From Duganella qianjiadongensis (GTDB taxonomy: Bacteria > Pseudomonadota > Gammaproteobacteria > Burkholderiales > Burkholderiaceae_D): a stretch of 64,000 nt of DNA. The notes under the pieces are model-generated. The model was given only the letters and a program-made list of their open reading frames with translations, searched no databases and was not told the origin of the DNA. Shown here one piece after another: positions 7,987 to 17,581 of the stretch. Where the stretch lies: the NCBI RefSeq assembly GCF_009857915.1, contig NZ_WWCM01000002.1, positions 310,001 through 374,000 on the forward strand, written 5' to 3'. Position 1 is the first letter of the stretch, and each line of letters starts with the position of its first letter. Both the position numbers and the translations under genes were made by a program.

Positions 7987-10566
7987 TCAGAACTTGTAGG
8001 ACAGGCCGAGGTTGTAGCGGCGGCCGAATTCCGTTACTTCCTGCTGCTGCGGCACATTGGCGCTGGTGTACACCACTTTCTGGTTGGTCAGATTGTCGAT
8101 GCCGAAGCGCAGCTGCAGTTCTTTGCTCAGCTGCTTGGCCAGATTCAGCGTGACATAAGTCTCCGCGCCATTCTCGATCAGCTGGCCGGCCGCCCAGGTC
8201 GGGTTACGCACAAACTTGCTGTGGTAGTTGACCGAGGTACGGGCTTCGAAGCCATCGCGCTCATACCACAGGGTGACGCCGCCGTTCTGCTTCATCAGGC
8301 CTTCGATAGGGAAGGGATTATTCGCCGGGAAGCTCTCCTTGATGTCGCTATTGGTGTAGGCAAAGTTGCTGAAGATGCCGAAGCCATTATCGAACGCGTG
8401 CTGATACACCAGCTCCAGACCCTGCACATTACCGCCCTCGCCGTTGACCGAACGGGTGATGATCGCCTTGCGGCCATCGATGGTGGTGGTGTCGCTGGTG
8501 ATGCCGATATAGCGCGTAACCTTTTTGTAGAAAGCGCCGGCCGACAGCAGCGAGCCTTTGCCGAAGTACCACTGGTAAGCCAGATCGAGCTGATTCGCCA
8601 TCATCGGCTTCAGGCCCGGATTACCGGCGCTGCCCGTGAGCGGCATGGTCGGATTCGGGTCGATGTAAATGGTGCGCGAAGCCCGCATTTCATCGAGCGG
8701 CGCACGCGACATGGCGCGCGCCACGCTGAAGCGCAGCTGGCGCTCCTGCTTCTCGTCCAGATTGAAAATCAGGTTCAGGCTAGGCAGCACTTCGGTGTAG
8801 CTGGCGCTTTCCGCTACCGGGGTTGGCGTTGCACCGTTCAGTGTCTGCATGCCTTCGCCGGTCTGGCTGGTGTGCACCACACGCACACCGGTATTGCCAC
8901 GGTAGCTCAGGCCAGCCAGCGTGCCATCCAGATCGCCCTGTGCATACAGCGAGGAGCTGCGCTCTTTCACCTTCCAGCCCGACAGCAGATCGTTCTGGGT
9001 CTGGGTACGGCCGCTAGGATCGTAGGCCTTGGCGCCGAAAGCTTTCAGCGTGCTGCCCATGAAGTCTTTCAGCGCCAGATACGGTGCCGACAGACCGGCG
9101 ACCTTGACCGACTCGTACTCGGAATCCGCTATCGCGCTGACCGGCTGCAGACTCCACGTGGTCTGGTGGTAGTCCTTCTGGCGCTCGGTCACGCGTGCAC
9201 CGAGCTTGATGCGGCTAACCGCCCCCCAATCCACGCCGCGCGAGGCGTTCACGTGCAGGGCATCGAGCGTATCGCGCAGGTGGCCGTCAGTATCGACGTA
9301 CATCGTGGCGGGCCAGAAGTTGGCCGGATTGCCGGTATCCTGACCGAAGGAGAACGACGGATTCTCGTTGCCGGTAAAGGAATAGCTGACCGTAGCGCCG
9401 TTCTTCGACGACTGGCGCAGGTCATACCATGCGCTGTCGCGGCCTGCGCGCGAAGTCGACAGATCAGTTTCCAGCTTCCACTCGCCCACATTGAACTTGC
9501 CGTTCACGCCGGTAGCGAAGGTATCCATATCCTGCGTCCACAGGGTGTCGTTAGTGGTCAGCCCCACGCCCGTTACCGTCGCGCCCACGACATAGCCGTT
9601 GCGGATATCGAGGTTGCTGTAGGCCGACTTCTGCCAGCCATCCCAGTTGCCCACGTCGCCGCTCCAGTGCTCCAGACCCGGCTCGCGGATCTTGGCCTGC
9701 GCATAGTAGGCGTCGCCGGTGATGATGGCGTCGCTGCTCGGCTTCCATTCCACCTTGCCCAGCACGCTGCTGCGTTTATCCTTGCCGCGCTTGATCGAAT
9801 CACCCCAGCCCCATGGTGTCTTATCGACCTTGCCGTCGCCATTCAGGTCGCCCGAGTGGTCTTCGTTGAAACCCCAGTGCTTGACGTTCTTCTGTATGGA
9901 AGGCTGGTCCTGATAGCTGAAGGCCAGCGCCACGCCCAGCTTGCGGTCATCAAACTGGTCGATGTAGATGCCACCCAGACGCGGCGCTGTCTTGCTGGCA
10001 CCGGGCACGTCGCGGCCGATTGCGTAGTACAGCGCATCGGCTTTCAGCGAAGCCTGACGGCCGTTGTATTTGAGCGGGCTGACCGTCTGCAGATCGATGG
10101 TGGTGGCAATGCCGCCCTCCACTACTTCGGCCGACTGGGTCTTGTAGATGGTGGCACCGCTCAGCGATTCGGACGGGAACTGTTCGAATCGCACGGCGCG
10201 GTTCGGTTCCGACGACGCCAGCTCGCGCCCATTCAGGGTCGCGCCGATAAAGCGCGGGCCCAGACCCCGCGCGACGATCTGGCTGGCGTTGCCGCGATCC
10301 AGACCGGACGACATGCCGGGCAGACGCGCCAGCGATTCTGCGATGGTGGTGTCCGGCAGTTTGCCGATGTCTTCCGACGACACCACTTCCACGATGCTGT
10401 TGGAAGCTTCCTTGATAGCCAGCGCATTGCGTACCGAAGCGCGAATGCCGGTGACGTTCACCTGCTGCGTTTCGGTATTTGCTGCATTGCCGGCTTCTTG
10501 TGCCTGCGCCAGCATAGGGGACGTGAATAGCGTGGCGATCAGCCAGCTGATTTTTTTATGCTTCAT
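7987..10566 (-). CDS. TonB-dependent receptor of the galactan island
   Basis: The 859-residue outer-membrane protein has a signal peptide (about residues 1-23, ending MLAQAQ), a plug domain with the IGKLPDTTIAESLARLPG block, and a 22-stranded barrel ending in LGLSYKF, the usual C-terminal aromatic signature. It belongs to the Xanthomonas/Caulobacter TonB subfamily that imports oligosaccharides. The ATG at 10566 is chosen because GGAG lies 6 bases before it; another ATG two codons earlier touches that GGAG. With the LysR gene and lactonase upstream on the same strand, and the galactose genes opposite, the ligand is probably a galacto- or arabinogalacto-oligosaccharide. The ligand is inference. 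Confidence 0.9.
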   Translation of the reverse strand: MKHKKISWLIATLFTSPMLAQAQEAGNAANTETQQVNVTGIRASVRNALAIKEASNSIVEVVSSEDIGKLPDTTIAESLARLPGMSSGLDRGNASQIVARGLGPRFIGATLNGRELASSEPNRAVRFEQFPSESLSGATIYKTQSAEVVEGGIATTIDLQTVSPLKYNGRQASLKADALYYAIGRDVPGASKTAPRLGGIYIDQFDDRKLGVALAFSYQDQPSIQKNVKHWGFNEDHSGDLNGDGKVDKTPWGWGDSIKRGKDKRSSVLGKVEWKPSSDAIITGDAYYAQAKIREPGLEHWSGDVGNWDGWQKSAYSNLDIRNGYVVGATVTGVGLTTNDTLWTQDMDTFATGVNGKFNVGEWKLETDLSTSRAGRDSAWYDLRQSSKNGATVSYSFTGNENPSFSFGQDTGNPANFWPATMYVDTDGHLRDTLDALHVNASRGVDWGAVSRIKLGARVTERQKDYHQTTWSLQPVSAIADSEYESVKVAGLSAPYLALKDFMGSTLKAFGAKAYDPSGRTQTQNDLLSGWKVKERSSSLYAQGDLDGTLAGLSYRGNTGVRVVHTSQTGEGMQTLNGATPTPVAESASYTEVLPSLNLIFNLDEKQERQLRFSVARAMSRAPLDEMRASRTIYIDPNPTMPLTGSAGNPGLKPMMANQLDLAYQWYFGKGSLLSAGAFYKKVTRYIGITSDTTTIDGRKAIITRSVNGEGGNVQGLELVYQHAFDNGFGIFSNFAYTNSDIKESFPANNPFPIEGLMKQNGGVTLWYERDGFEARTSVNYHSKFVRNPTWAAGQLIENGAETYVTLNLAKQLSKELQLRFGIDNLTNQKVVYTSANVPQQQEVTEFGRRYNLGLSYKF

Positions 10567-10721
10567 TAGCATCTCCAGTGTTTGTATTTATATTCCGTCT
10601 CTATTGAGCGACTCGGACGAATAACTGGATGCTAGCGAAACGCTCCACGCAGTTCCAATTCCTTATTGCGTGCGCGCCATATCAAGATCGTATATCAGGA
10701 ATAGTCCGGCAATGATCGTGT

Positions 10722-11684
10722 TCAGTCCGGCCTGCGATAGTGAGGATACATGCTGGCCGCGGCATCGCGCAGCGCCTGCAGCATGGCGTCGGCTCCCGGC
10801 GAGAGCTGGTGTCGCTTGCGCGTCACAATACCGAAGGAGTCCATGCTGACACCGAGATCGAATGGCAGTGCCGTCATCAGACCGGCCGCCAGATAAGGCT
10901 GAACAGCATCTTCCGGCAGCGCCACGATCATGTCGCTATTGAGCAGCAGGCTTGCAACGACAGGCAGATCCGGCGTTTCCACGGTTTCTGCCGGCTGCTC
11001 CAGCCCGCGCGAAAGGAATAGCGCAGTCAGACGGTCGCGCAATATGCTGCCGGCTGGCGGCAATATCCAGCACTGCGCCATCAGCTCTTCCAGCTGCAGA
11101 TCATCGCGCCCGGCCAGCGGATGGTCTGCACGCACGATCAGCCGGTGCGGTTCGTCCGTCAGCGGTTCGAAATTGAGTTCATCTGCTGCTGCCGTATCGA
11201 GGATACGGCCGATGACCAGATCGAGTTCGCCGCCGCGCAGGCGCTCCACCAGTGCTTTGCTGGTGGACATGCTGACCGCCACATGCACCCGCGCGTGGCG
11301 CGACTTGAGCAGCGTGATGGCCTGCGGCACCAGCCCCGTTGCAGGCGCCAGCACCGTGCCCACGCCGACGCGGCCACGCAGGCCGGACAGCAGTTCCATC
11401 ACTTCCTGATGGGCCGCATCCATTTCCGCCAGCGCCGCACCGGCACGCCGGATCAGCACCTTGCCATACCAGGTAGGCGCTACGCCGCGCGACAGCCGTT
11501 CAAATAGTTGAACACCGAGGGCGTGTTCCAGCTCGCCCAGCAGCTTGGACGCGCCGGGCTGGGTAAGATTGGCAGCTTGCGCCGCATGGGCGATGGAACC
11601 GTGCCGCCCCAGTTCGACCAGCAGCACCAGATGGCGGGTCTTCAGATGGGAGCGGACAAAACGGTCGGAGCGGGAATCAGTCAT
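10722..11684 (-). CDS. LysR-family regulator, GbpR-like, likely for galactose genes
   Basis: The 320-residue protein has its HTH at about residues 14-75 (HLVLLVELGRHGSIAHAAQA, NLTQPGASKLLGELE) and an effector domain with RGRVGVGTVLAP. The HTH most resembles GbpR, a LysR protein controlling galactose and sugar-binding-protein genes in Azospirillum and Agrobacterium. It sits between the lactonase and the TonB receptor on the minus strand and faces the dgoD operon, so it is the best candidate regulator for the island. A sugar or galactonate effector is inferred. No good ribosome site precedes the ATG at 11684. Confidence 0.85.
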   Translation of the reverse strand: MTDSRSDRFVRSHLKTRHLVLLVELGRHGSIAHAAQAANLTQPGASKLLGELEHALGVQLFERLSRGVAPTWYGKVLIRRAGAALAEMDAAHQEVMELLSGLRGRVGVGTVLAPATGLVPQAITLLKSRHARVHVAVSMSTSKALVERLRGGELDLVIGRILDTAAADELNFEPLTDEPHRLIVRADHPLAGRDDLQLEELMAQCWILPPAGSILRDRLTALFLSRGLEQPAETVETPDLPVVASLLLNSDMIVALPEDAVQPYLAAGLMTALPFDLGVSMDSFGIVTRKRHQLSPGADAMLQALRDAAASMYPHYRRPD

Positions 11685-11736
11685 GATGGGCGATAAAGAG
11701 CTTGCCCATCATAAGGCGGGGTAGCGTGAGCGTCAA

Positions 11737-12645
11737 TCACCGCGCCGCGCCTGCGCGCAGCGGCAGCGCTTCGGCATAGGCATCCTCGAAGGGCGTATCG
11801 GCCAGTCCCGTGAAGTCCACGCCGCCAACCCGAGGAGAGACTCTAAACACGCCGCCGTCTGCGCCAATTAACAACAGCTGATCCAGTTGCATACCACCTG
11901 CCGCGGCACCCGCCAGCACCTGAGCGCCGATGACTATCATCTGGCGCACCGCGCCGCCGGCGTCATGCTGGCACAAGGCCGGCCCCTGGGTACTCCAGAC
12001 CTGATCGCTGGCGTCAACCAGCAGCGCCCCGCCGCCTATGCCGCCCTGGGCGAACAGCTGCACTTCGCCCACGCGGGCCCGCTCGGCATCGTAGGAGCAG
12101 CGCATGATGGCGCCCTGCGTGGCATCGGAAAAATACATCTGCCGGCCATCGCGGCTGAAGGCGATACCGCAAGCCGTGGCGACCGTGGGCAGCGCCAGCC
12201 GGCGCAGGCCATAGCGCTGGGAATACTGGTAGAAGCTGCCTATGGGACGCTGATCGGCGGCGATATTGGCGCTGCCGAAGACGAAATAGCCATGGCGGTC
12301 GGTAGCGCCATCGCTCATTACCGTGCGCGGTTCGGCCGGATCAATGGTGGCCAGCACCTGCGCCTGCAAGGGCCGTGCTGACGCCGCACCGGCCGGCAGT
12401 TCCGCCATGCCTAGCCGCTTGCCCTGCCCCAGCAGCACCCGCCCCGAACTGCAGATGGCCATCACCCCGGCATGCTCCTGCAAGCGCTGGGACTGGGCGC
12501 CATCGCCCTCCTCCGCCAGCGTATAGAGTAGCCCGCTGACCGGGTCCAGCCAGCGCCATGCTCCGCTACGGACATCCCAGCGCAGCGCAGCCGCGCTCTG
12601 GCCGCAGCGCATCAACAAGGGGGCATAAGTGGAGACTAGGCTCAT
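11737..12645 (-). CDS. SMP-30/gluconolactonase-like protein
   Basis: This 302-residue six-bladed beta-propeller protein shows TDRHGYFVFGSANI, TACGIAFSRDGRQMYFSDATQG and VDASDQVWSTQG, corresponding to the metal-binding loops of the SMP-30/LRE family. Members hydrolyse sugar lactones. Placed at the head of the leftward cluster with the GbpR-like regulator and TonB receptor, it probably opens galactono- or arabinono-lactone. It differs clearly from the second lactonase at 24071-24952 and lacks that protein's LGEGP opening, so activity is less sure. GGAG lies 11 bases before the start. Confidence 0.75.
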   Translation of the reverse strand: MSLVSTYAPLLMRCGQSAAALRWDVRSGAWRWLDPVSGLLYTLAEEGDGAQSQRLQEHAGVMAICSSGRVLLGQGKRLGMAELPAGAASARPLQAQVLATIDPAEPRTVMSDGATDRHGYFVFGSANIAADQRPIGSFYQYSQRYGLRRLALPTVATACGIAFSRDGRQMYFSDATQGAIMRCSYDAERARVGEVQLFAQGGIGGGALLVDASDQVWSTQGPALCQHDAGGAVRQMIVIGAQVLAGAAAGGMQLDQLLLIGADGGVFRVSPRVGGVDFTGLADTPFEDAYAEALPLRAGAAR

Positions 12646-12766
12646 GCTGCAGGGGCTCCGTTCGGAAAAATGTAGGAATATGGGCGATGAAGGCCGTTAG
12701 CGCGCCAGTCTAAGGGCGCAGACAGCCGCTGAGCTATGAATAATCGCACCCCTGCCATAGCGTTTT

Positions 12767-12800
12767 CGGATAGCGCTACCAGCCTGCGGCCAGCTATCCG
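12767..12800. promoter_or_regulatory. Long-spaced inverted repeat in the divergent galactan promoter
   Basis: The 249-bp gap between the lactonase and dgoD holds CGGATAGC (12767-12774) and its complement GCTATCCG (12793-12800), 18 bases apart. It is followed by an AT-rich stretch (ATATTGATATG, AATTAATCATATTT). It could be a binding site for the GbpR-like regulator controlling both directions. This is inferred from position and symmetry only. Confidence 0.4.
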
Positions 12801-12894
12801 ATATTGATATGCCTACTTACGAATTAATCATATTTCCGATCTAGCGCAGGGGCTTAGACTGCATGCTGTTCCTGAACTTATTCTTTCCGCCTCT

Positions 12895-14043
12895 ATGAAA
12901 ATCATCAAACTGACGACCTACCGTGTACCACCGCGCTGGATGCTGCTGAAGATAGAAACCGATGAAGGCGTGGTCGGCTGGGGCGAGCCGGTAATCGAAG
13001 GCCGCGCCCGCACCGTGGAAACAGCCGTACAGGAAATGGAACCCTATCTGATCGGTCAGGACCCGGCCCGCATCAACGACCTGTGGCAGACCATGTACCG
13101 CGCCGGCTTCTACCGTGGCGGCGCAATTCTGATGAGCGCCATCGCCGGTATCGATCAGGCCCTGTGGGATATCAAGGGCAAGGTAATGGGCCAGCCGGTG
13201 CATCAGCTGCTGGGCGGTCTGGTACGCGACCGCATGAAAATGTATAGCTGGGTAGGCGGCGACCGTCCGTCCGACATCATCGAACATATCCGCACCCTGC
13301 GCGCCGGCGGCTTCAACACCTTCAAGATGAACGGCACGGAAGAACTGGGCATGCTCGATACGGCGGCCGCCGTGGATAAAGCCGTGGAGCGTGTGGCCGA
13401 AATCCGCGCCGCCTTCGGCAACAGCATCGAGTTCGGTCTGGACTTCCATGGCCGCGTCGCCGCGCCGATGGCAAAAACCCTGCTGCGCGAACTGGAACCT
13501 TACCGTCCGCTGTTCGTGGAAGAGCCGGTACTGGCCGAACAGGCCGAATACTACCCGCGTCTGGCCGAAATGACTTCCATCCCGCTGGCGGCAGGCGAAC
13601 GTATGTACTCGCGCTTCGAGTTCAAGCATGTATTCCAGGCCGGCGGCCTGTCCATCGTCCAGCCCGACCTGTCGCACGCTGGCGGCATCACCGAGTGCAT
13701 GAAGATCGCCGCCATGGCCGAAGCCTACGACGTGGCACTGGCGCCGCACTGCCCGCTCGGTCCGGTGGCGCTGGCTTCCTGCCTGCATGTCGACTTTGCT
13801 TCCTACAACGCCGTGCTGCAGGAGCAGAGCATGGGCATCCACTACAATCGCGGCGGCGAGCTGCTCGACTACGTCATCAACAAGGAAGATTTCCGCATTA
13901 CCGACGGTTACATGCAGCCACTGACCAAGCCCGGTCTGGGCGTGGTGGTGGATGAAGAAAAAGTCATCGAAGCGAGCCGCAATGCGCCGGACTGGCGCAA
14001 CCCCATCTGGCGTCATGCCGACGGCAGCGTGGCGGAATGGTAA
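12895..14043 (+). CDS. dgoD: D-galactonate dehydratase
   Basis: DgoD converts D-galactonate to 2-keto-3-deoxy-galactonate, the second stage of the De Ley-Doudoroff pathway. The 382-residue protein matches the Escherichia coli enzyme almost end to end (for example [44 protein letters not shown], and the end [17 protein letters not shown]). The enolase-superfamily catalytic histidines fall at the same numbers, His185 in LDFHGR and His285 in APHCPLGP. The start is fixed by homology although no Shine-Dalgarno sequence precedes it. It leads a rightward operon with the beta-galactosidase and the ABC importer. Confidence 0.97.
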   Translation: MKIIKLTTYRVPPRWMLLKIETDEGVVGWGEPVIEGRARTVETAVQEMEPYLIGQDPARINDLWQTMYRAGFYRGGAILMSAIAGIDQALWDIKGKVMGQPVHQLLGGLVRDRMKMYSWVGGDRPSDIIEHIRTLRAGGFNTFKMNGTEELGMLDTAAAVDKAVERVAEIRAAFGNSIEFGLDFHGRVAAPMAKTLLRELEPYRPLFVEEPVLAEQAEYYPRLAEMTSIPLAAGERMYSRFEFKHVFQAGGLSIVQPDLSHAGGITECMKIAAMAEAYDVALAPHCPLGPVALASCLHVDFASYNAVLQEQSMGIHYNRGGELLDYVINKEDFRITDGYMQPLTKPGLGVVVDEEKVIEASRNAPDWRNPIWRHADGSVAEW

Positions 14044-14082
14044 ATCGCAGTACCCTCGCCACAGAATAAAAACGGAGACCCG

Positions 14083-16575
14083 ATGCTGTTCTCAAGCTCT
14101 TTTAACTTGCGCCGCCGCAGCAGCGCCACGCTGATCGCCTGCCTGTTTGCCGGCAGCGGCAGCAGCTACGCTGCCACACTGCGCATCGATGCCAGCGCCG
14201 CCACCCCGGCACCGCAGGCAGCTGCCCTGCGCATGGGCAGCGCTATCGCGCCCAACGGCGACACGCTGGGCGTCAATGCCCGCTACCTGACCCGCAACGG
14301 CGCGCCATGGCTGCCCGTGATGGGCGAATTCCACTACAGCCGCACGCCGGAAAGCCAGTGGCTGGCCGAACTGCAGAAGATGAAAGCGGCCGGCATCGAC
14401 ATCGTCTCCAGCTATGTGATGTGGAACCACCACGAAGAAGTTGCCGGAAAATTCGACTGGAAGCAAGAGCGCAATCTGCGCCGCTTCGTCCAGCTGGCCG
14501 CACAGGCCGGACTCGATGTCGTGGTACGCGTGGGACCATGGGCCCACGCCGAAGTGCGCTACGGCGGCGTGCCGGACTGGGTGGTCAACAGCATGCCCAC
14601 CCGTAGCAACGACGCCCAGTACATGGCGCTGGTGGAAAAGCTGTACCGCGAAATCGGCCAACAGCTCAAAGGCCAGCTATGGAAAGACGGCGGCCGCGTG
14701 ATCGGCATCCAGCTGGAAAACGAATACAACCTCGATGGCCCCGGTCAGGGCAAGGCCCATATCGCCGCGCTCAAGCAGCTGGCCCTGAAAGCCGGTCTCG
14801 ATGTGCCCTACTACACCGTCACCGGCTGGGATGGCACCGTTTATCCTCACGGCGAAGTCACCCCCGTCTTCGGCGGCTATCCGGACGAACCGTGGGGCAC
14901 CAGCACCACCGAACTGCCGCCCAAGGAAACCTACGCCTTCCGCTTCGATACCCGTGTGAGCGGCGACCTCGGTGCGCAGACGGCGGCCCATGCACCGGGC
15001 AGCGCCGAAACGGACAAGGATGTGACGCCCTTTCTCGGTGCCGAATACGGCGCCGGTCTGCCGTTTATGTACCGCCGCCGCACCGTAGTGTCGGCCGACG
15101 ATATTGCCTCCATGCTGCCGGTGCAGCTGGGCTCCGGCGTCAACCTGATGGGCTACTATATGTTCCATGGCGGCCGCAATCCCACTGCGCTGGGCGGCAC
15201 CTCGATGGAAGAAAGCACGCTCAGTGGCGGCTATAACGACACCACCATGATCAGCTACGACTTCCAGGCCCCGCTAGGTCCGGACGGACAGCAGCGCAAG
15301 GTGCTGGAGAAGCTGCGCCCCTTCCACCTGTTCCTGCATGATTTCGGCAGCCGTCTGGCGCCGATGACGGTGCGCAAACCGGAACTGTCGCCCGCCACGC
15401 CCGACGATCTGAAATCGCCGCGCTACGCCGTGCGCAGCGAGGGAGATCGGGGCTTCCTGTTCGTCAACAACCACGTGCGCCAGTACGACATGGCGGCACA
15501 GCAGGCCAGCCAGTTCGAAGTCAAGCTGCCGAACCAGACCCTGACGCTGCCCAGCAAGCCGGTGGATATTGCCAATGGCGCCTACTTCATCTGGCCGCTC
15601 AACCTCGATCTGGACGGCAGCAACCTCGCCTACGCCACGGCCCAGCCACTGACGCTGCTCGATCAGGGCCGCGCCGGCGTGGTAGCCGTGTTCAGCGCCA
15701 GCGCCGGCGTGCCGGTGGAACTGGCACTGGACGGTGTGCTGAGCCAGCAGGTGCAGGCCTATGGCGCCAGCATCAGCGTCAGCAACGGCCGTCTGCTGGT
15801 GAGCGATATCCAGCCCGGCACCAGCGCCGCGCTTACCGTGCAGCGCCATGGTGCGCGACCGCTGACCATCATGGTGCTGACGCCGGAACAGGCGCAGCAA
15901 CTGAGCGTGGTGCAGCTGGCCGGCCAGCGCCGCCTGTTGCTCAGCGCCCAGCAAAATTACGTGGCCGACGGCGCGCTGCAATTGCGCTCGGTCGGCAGCA
16001 ACCAGTTCCGCTTCGGTGTGTATCCCCCTCTGCCGAAACAGCCGCACACGGATGCCGCCGCATCCGTGCTGCGCGCTGGCGGAAACGATGGCCTGTTCCA
16101 GACCTATAGCGCCGAGCTGCCGGCCCGCACGGTAAAAGCCGACATCACGCCGCTACGCGCAGCGCAGGAAGCTGCGCCCGTGGTGATCGGTGGCGGCGCT
16201 CATGCTGCCATCCAGCCGGCGCCGGAAAGCTTCAAGGCTGCCGCCGCTTGGCGCATCAGCGTGCCGCAGGAACAGCTGCGCGGCCTCGACGACGCCCTGC
16301 TGCAGATCGATTTCGTGGGCGACATCGGCCGTCTGTTTGCCGGCACCCGCATGCTCGACGACTGGTACTACAGCGGCTATCCGTGGCAGGTCAGCCTGCG
16401 CTCGCCGCAGACGGCAGCCAGGGGCGAACTGACAGTGTCGGTGCTGCCGCTACGTGCCGATGCGCCGGTCTATCTGCCGCGCGCAGCGCGGCCCGACTTC
16501 GGCACAGCCAGACAGATTGCACAACTGCGCGGCGTCAGCGTACTGCCGGTGTACCGCTTGCGCGTCACGCCTTAA
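14083..16575 (+). CDS. GH35 beta-galactosidase, exported
   Basis: The 830-residue enzyme removes terminal beta-galactosyl residues, probably from galacto-oligosaccharides in the periplasm. A signal peptide spans about residues 1-31. The GH35 barrel follows, with GGVPDWV, the acid/base Glu214 in IQLENEY and the nucleophile Glu321 in FLGAEYG. The C-terminal half is made of beta-rich domains (from about residue 450), including a jelly-roll-like end. GGAG lies a few bases before the ATG. It is 39 bp downstream of dgoD and 24 bp upstream of the sugar-binding protein gene, so all form one operon. It pairs functionally with the GH53 galactanase at 22950-23939. Confidence 0.93.
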   Translation: MLFSSSFNLRRRSSATLIACLFAGSGSSYAATLRIDASAATPAPQAAALRMGSAIAPNGDTLGVNARYLTRNGAPWLPVMGEFHYSRTPESQWLAELQKMKAAGIDIVSSYVMWNHHEEVAGKFDWKQERNLRRFVQLAAQAGLDVVVRVGPWAHAEVRYGGVPDWVVNSMPTRSNDAQYMALVEKLYREIGQQLKGQLWKDGGRVIGIQLENEYNLDGPGQGKAHIAALKQLALKAGLDVPYYTVTGWDGTVYPHGEVTPVFGGYPDEPWGTSTTELPPKETYAFRFDTRVSGDLGAQTAAHAPGSAETDKDVTPFLGAEYGAGLPFMYRRRTVVSADDIASMLPVQLGSGVNLMGYYMFHGGRNPTALGGTSMEESTLSGGYNDTTMISYDFQAPLGPDGQQRKVLEKLRPFHLFLHDFGSRLAPMTVRKPELSPATPDDLKSPRYAVRSEGDRGFLFVNNHVRQYDMAAQQASQFEVKLPNQTLTLPSKPVDIANGAYFIWPLNLDLDGSNLAYATAQPLTLLDQGRAGVVAVFSASAGVPVELALDGVLSQQVQAYGASISVSNGRLLVSDIQPGTSAALTVQRHGARPLTIMVLTPEQAQQLSVVQLAGQRRLLLSAQQNYVADGALQLRSVGSNQFRFGVYPPLPKQPHTDAAASVLRAGGNDGLFQTYSAELPARTVKADITPLRAAQEAAPVVIGGGAHAAIQPAPESFKAAAAWRISVPQEQLRGLDDALLQIDFVGDIGRLFAGTRMLDDWYYSGYPWQVSLRSPQTAARGELTVSVLPLRADAPVYLPRAARPDFGTARQIAQLRGVSVLPVYRLRVTP

Positions 16576-16599
16576 ACAAGAATAGCAAAGGAGATACTC

Positions 16600-17580
16600 A
16601 TGAAACGACACCTAATCGCTGCGGCAGCCTTGTGCCTGATGGCTGCATCCCAGCTGGCACACGCTGCGGACGCCGTGAAAATCGGCTTCCTCGTCAAACA
16701 GGCCGAGGAGCCTTGGTTCCAGGATGAATGGCGCTACGCCGAGCAGGCGGCCAAAGACAAAGGCTTCGTACTAGTCAAAATCGGTGTGCCGAACGGCGAG
16801 AAAATGATTGCCGCCATCGACAATCTGGCCGCCCAGAAGGCGCAGGGTTTTGTCATCTGCGCGCCGGACGTCAAACTGGGCACGGCAGTGGAACGCGCTG
16901 CACGCCGCAACAACATGAAAGTGATATCCGTCGATGACCGTCTGGTCGATGGCAGCGGCAAGCTCATCGCCTCGATTCCCCACATGGGCATTTCCGGCTA
17001 CGCCATCGGCAAGCAGGTAGGCGAAGGCATCGCGGCCGAAATCAAGGCACGCAAATGGAATATGGCCGAAGTGGGCGCCATCCGCGTCGCCTACGACCAG
17101 CTGCCGACGGCCAGGGAACGCACCATGGGCGCTATCGACGCGCTCAAGGCTGCCGGTTTTGCCGCCGCCAACGTGATCGATGCACCACAAGCCAAGACCG
17201 ATACGGAAAGCGCCTTCAATGCCGCCAACATTGCCCTGACCAAGAACTTCCGCTTCAAATACTGGGTGGCCGTGGGTCTCAACGATGAAGCCGTGCTGGG
17301 CGCCGTGCGTGCTGCCGAAGGCCGCGGCATCAAGGCCGACAGCATGATAGGCGTGGGCATAGGCGGCGCCAAAGCGGCCGAGAACGAACTGAATAAACCG
17401 GCGGCGACCGGCTTCTTCGGCTCCGTCATGATCAGCGCGAAAGAGCACGGCTATCAGACCTCGGTCAATCTGTTCAACTGGATCACCGGTAAAGCCGTGC
17501 CGCCAGCGGAAGTGCAGACCAGGGGCATGCTGATGACCCGCGCCAATCAGGCCGAAGTGCGCAAGCAGATGGGCCAGTAA
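16600..17580 (+). CDS. araF: Sugar ABC transporter substrate-binding protein, AraF-like
   Basis: The 326-residue periplasmic protein carries a signal peptide ending LAHAAD and closely resembles L-arabinose-binding protein: [46 protein letters not shown] split across two strands, DDRLVD, and [19 protein letters not shown]. The Escherichia coli protein binds both L-arabinose and D-galactose, so in this galactan cluster it may take up either or both. It heads the araFGH-type importer with a one-base gap to the ATPase gene. A good GGAG ribosome site is present. Confidence 0.9.
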   Translation: MKRHLIAAAALCLMAASQLAHAADAVKIGFLVKQAEEPWFQDEWRYAEQAAKDKGFVLVKIGVPNGEKMIAAIDNLAAQKAQGFVICAPDVKLGTAVERAARRNNMKVISVDDRLVDGSGKLIASIPHMGISGYAIGKQVGEGIAAEIKARKWNMAEVGAIRVAYDQLPTARERTMGAIDALKAAGFAAANVIDAPQAKTDTESAFNAANIALTKNFRFKYWVAVGLNDEAVLGAVRAAEGRGIKADSMIGVGIGGAKAAENELNKPAATGFFGSVMISAKEHGYQTSVNLFNWITGKAVPPAEVQTRGMLMTRANQAEVRKQMGQ

Positions 17581-17581
17581 G

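Noticed and set aside
8221..10530. Long open frame antisense to the first TonB receptor
   Set aside because: No ribosome site, no recognisable motif, and low-complexity composition; the opposite strand has a clear receptor.
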